Positions 47,110-48,287 of a stretch of DNA of 48,287 nt are shown here, piece after piece. The notes below the pieces were generated by a model. The model was not told where the DNA came from and made no database searches. It saw only the letters and a list, made by a program, of their open reading frames with translations. Numbering within the stretch: position 1 is the stretch's first letter; every line of letters starts with the position of its first letter. The translations under genes were made by a program, and so were the position numbers. Where the stretch lies: the NCBI GenBank assembly GCA_041687755.1, contig JBDNJM010000056.1, positions 1 through 48,287 of the forward strand. Direction: 5' to 3'. The stretch comes from JBDNJM01 sp041687755 (GTDB taxonomy: Bacteria; Planctomycetota; UBA1135; GCA-002686595).

Positions 47110-48287
47110 ATGAGTCTAGAGCCCGACGATTCCTCCAACAGCCGACCGAACGGCCCCCGCCGTGCGCTGACCGTAGCCCTGGCCGCGATCGCCCTCGTGC
47201 TGCTGGTGTTCACCAAGGACCGCCCCGGCTCCTGGGCCGACGCCTCGCGCCTGGCCTCGATCGAATCGCTCGTGGAGCGCGGCACGCTCGCCATCGACGG
47301 CTCGACCTACGAGTGGCAGGGCGACAAGGTGCGCTTCGGCGAGCACTACTACAGCCACCAGCCGCCGATGCAGGCCCTGCTCGGCGCGGCGGTCTACGCG
47401 CCGCTGCACCGTGGTTTGGGTTGGACCATCGACCAACCGCGCACCTACCGCGCGATCACCTGGGGCGTTGTCGGGATCCCCGTACTCCTCGGCCTGTACG
47501 CCCTGATGCGCCTGTGCCTGCTGCGCGGGGTCGGACCCCTCGGCAGCGTGAGCCTCGTCGCGTGCGCGTTCCTGGCCACGCCCCTGCTGCCCTACAGCCT
47601 CGTCCTGAACCAGCACGGCGCCGCTGCCGGCTTCGTCGCGTTCGGGTTCTACGCCGTGCACCGCCGCTGGTTCGCGACCGCCGGGCTGGCCCTGGCACTC
47701 GCCGCCACGATCGACCTGACGGCCGCGTTCCCCGCCGCCGCCCTCGTGATCGCGGTGCTCCTCGGCGGCAGACTGCCCGGCCTGTTGCGCTACGGCGGCG
47801 CCGCGCTCCCCGTGCTCGCGCTGCACTTCGGAATCAACAACAGCATCGCCGGCGACCTGCTGCCTTTTGGCATGCACCCCGAGGCCTTCCGCTACGGAAT
47901 GTCGCCGTTCGTCCTGATGAGCCTCACCGGCGTCGCCGCCGAGGACGCCCCCGGCGCCCAGGCCGCCTACCTGTGGGAGGCCAGCTTTGGCGGCAGCGGC
48001 CTGTTCAGCCACCACCCGCTGCTGCTCGTCGCCATCGCGGCCGCCGTGGTGGTCGCCTTTTGGCGCACCGAGGCTCCGACCCCACGCTTCGCGCGCGGCC
48101 TCGGCCTGAGCGCCGCGCTCTCTTGCATCGGAATCGCGACCTACTACCTGACCAGCAGCCGCAACCTCGGTGGATCGTCGTTCGGGATCCGCTGGTTCAC
48201 CGTCTTCGTGCCGTTGTTGGTCCTCGGCCCCGCCGCCCTGATCGGCAACCTGCGCCTCGGTGGCTGGGTGCGCCCGGGCGCCATCGG
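47110..48287 (+). CDS. Polytopic membrane protein, ArnT/PMT-like, partial at the window end
   Basis: At least 392 residues from ATG 47110, with no stop before the window ends, so the C-terminus is missing. A cytoplasmic polar start is followed by a helix (LTVALAAIALVLLVFT), and the first loop reads ERGTLAIDGSTYEWQGDKVR and HYYSHQPPMQALLGAAVY, the DxK/YxSxxPP-type opening of PMT/ArnT-related GT-C membrane proteins that move sugars from lipid carriers. Seven or more further helices can be counted. It probably forms a unit with the preceding GT-C gene, and it could act on glycans or lipids of the envelope. Confidence 0.7.
   Translation, partial: MSLEPDDSSNSRPNGPRRALTVALAAIALVLLVFTKDRPGSWADASRLASIESLVERGTLAIDGSTYEWQGDKVRFGEHYYSHQPPMQALLGAAVYAPLHRGLGWTIDQPRTYRAITWGVVGIPVLLGLYALMRLCLLRGVGPLGSVSLVACAFLATPLLPYSLVLNQHGAAAGFVAFGFYAVHRRWFATAGLALALAATIDLTAAFPAAALVIAVLLGGRLPGLLRYGGAALPVLALHFGINNSIAGDLLPFGMHPEAFRYGMSPFVLMSLTGVAAEDAPGAQAAYLWEASFGGSGLFSHHPLLLVAIAAAVVVAFWRTEAPTPRFARGLGLSAALSCIGIATYYLTSSRNLGGSSFGIRWFTVFVPLLVLGPAALIGNLRLGGWVRPGAI

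Overview
The window is G+C-rich chromosomal DNA from a Gram-negative-type bacterium. I infer a member of the Planctomycetota or a close relative. The grounds are LptE-like and BamD-like outer-membrane lipoproteins, a very large AsmA/YhdP-like protein, a CRTAC1-type FG-GAP/ASPIC-UnbV protein, an STT3-like glycosyltransferase, a lysine-tailed histone-fold protein, and many long unrecognised membrane-anchored beta-rich proteins. No rRNA or other taxonomic marker is present, so the lineage is not proven.

Layout. 1-3553 is an accessory segment: two AT-richer genes for exported or anchored proteins (the first frameshifted), a truncated IS66-type transposase end, and an IS3-family element with intact orfB but frameshifted orfA. 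The element abuts a fragment of a HAF-repeat-like gene (3553-4020). 4051-8326 (minus) holds an ECF-type sigma factor, imidazolonepropionase (hutI) and an STT3-like integral membrane glycosyltransferase. 8747-13003 (plus) holds a CorC/HlyC-type CBS protein, recO, a BamD-like TPR lipoprotein and an LptE-like lipoprotein. 13375-21257 (plus) is a tightly packed housekeeping run: ftsH, folP, a single polypeptide joining a CdaA-type diadenylate cyclase to a CdaR/YbbR-like region, glmM and tsaB. 21497-21757 (minus) is the small histone-fold protein. 22196-28752 (plus) holds alr, the AsmA-like giant, manC and ruvX/yqgF.

28799-39792 (minus) is the most unusual part. Six consecutive genes encode paralogous proteins of about 510-600 residues, each with one N-terminal membrane anchor and a beta-rich exterior with a shared C-terminal GxFxVWG-like module. 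They overlap or nearly touch and are followed by an alpha/beta-hydrolase whose nucleophile elbow lacks the serine. 40153-40546 (plus) is RNase P RNA (rnpB). 41016-48287 (plus) holds a Nudix-type protein, a 77-residue small protein, the FG-GAP/ASPIC protein and two GT-C-like polytopic membrane proteins, the last cut by the window end.

How the genes fit together. The ftsH-tsaB run links membrane proteolysis, folate synthesis, c-di-AMP and entry into peptidoglycan precursor synthesis. alr supplies D-alanine for the same wall, and the LptE/BamD/AsmA-like genes point to outer-membrane biogenesis. manC, the STT3-like protein and the two GT-C proteins point to surface glycans or protein glycosylation. 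The six-paralog operon and the hydrolase have no function I can assign. They and the histone-fold protein are the best candidates here for undescribed biology.
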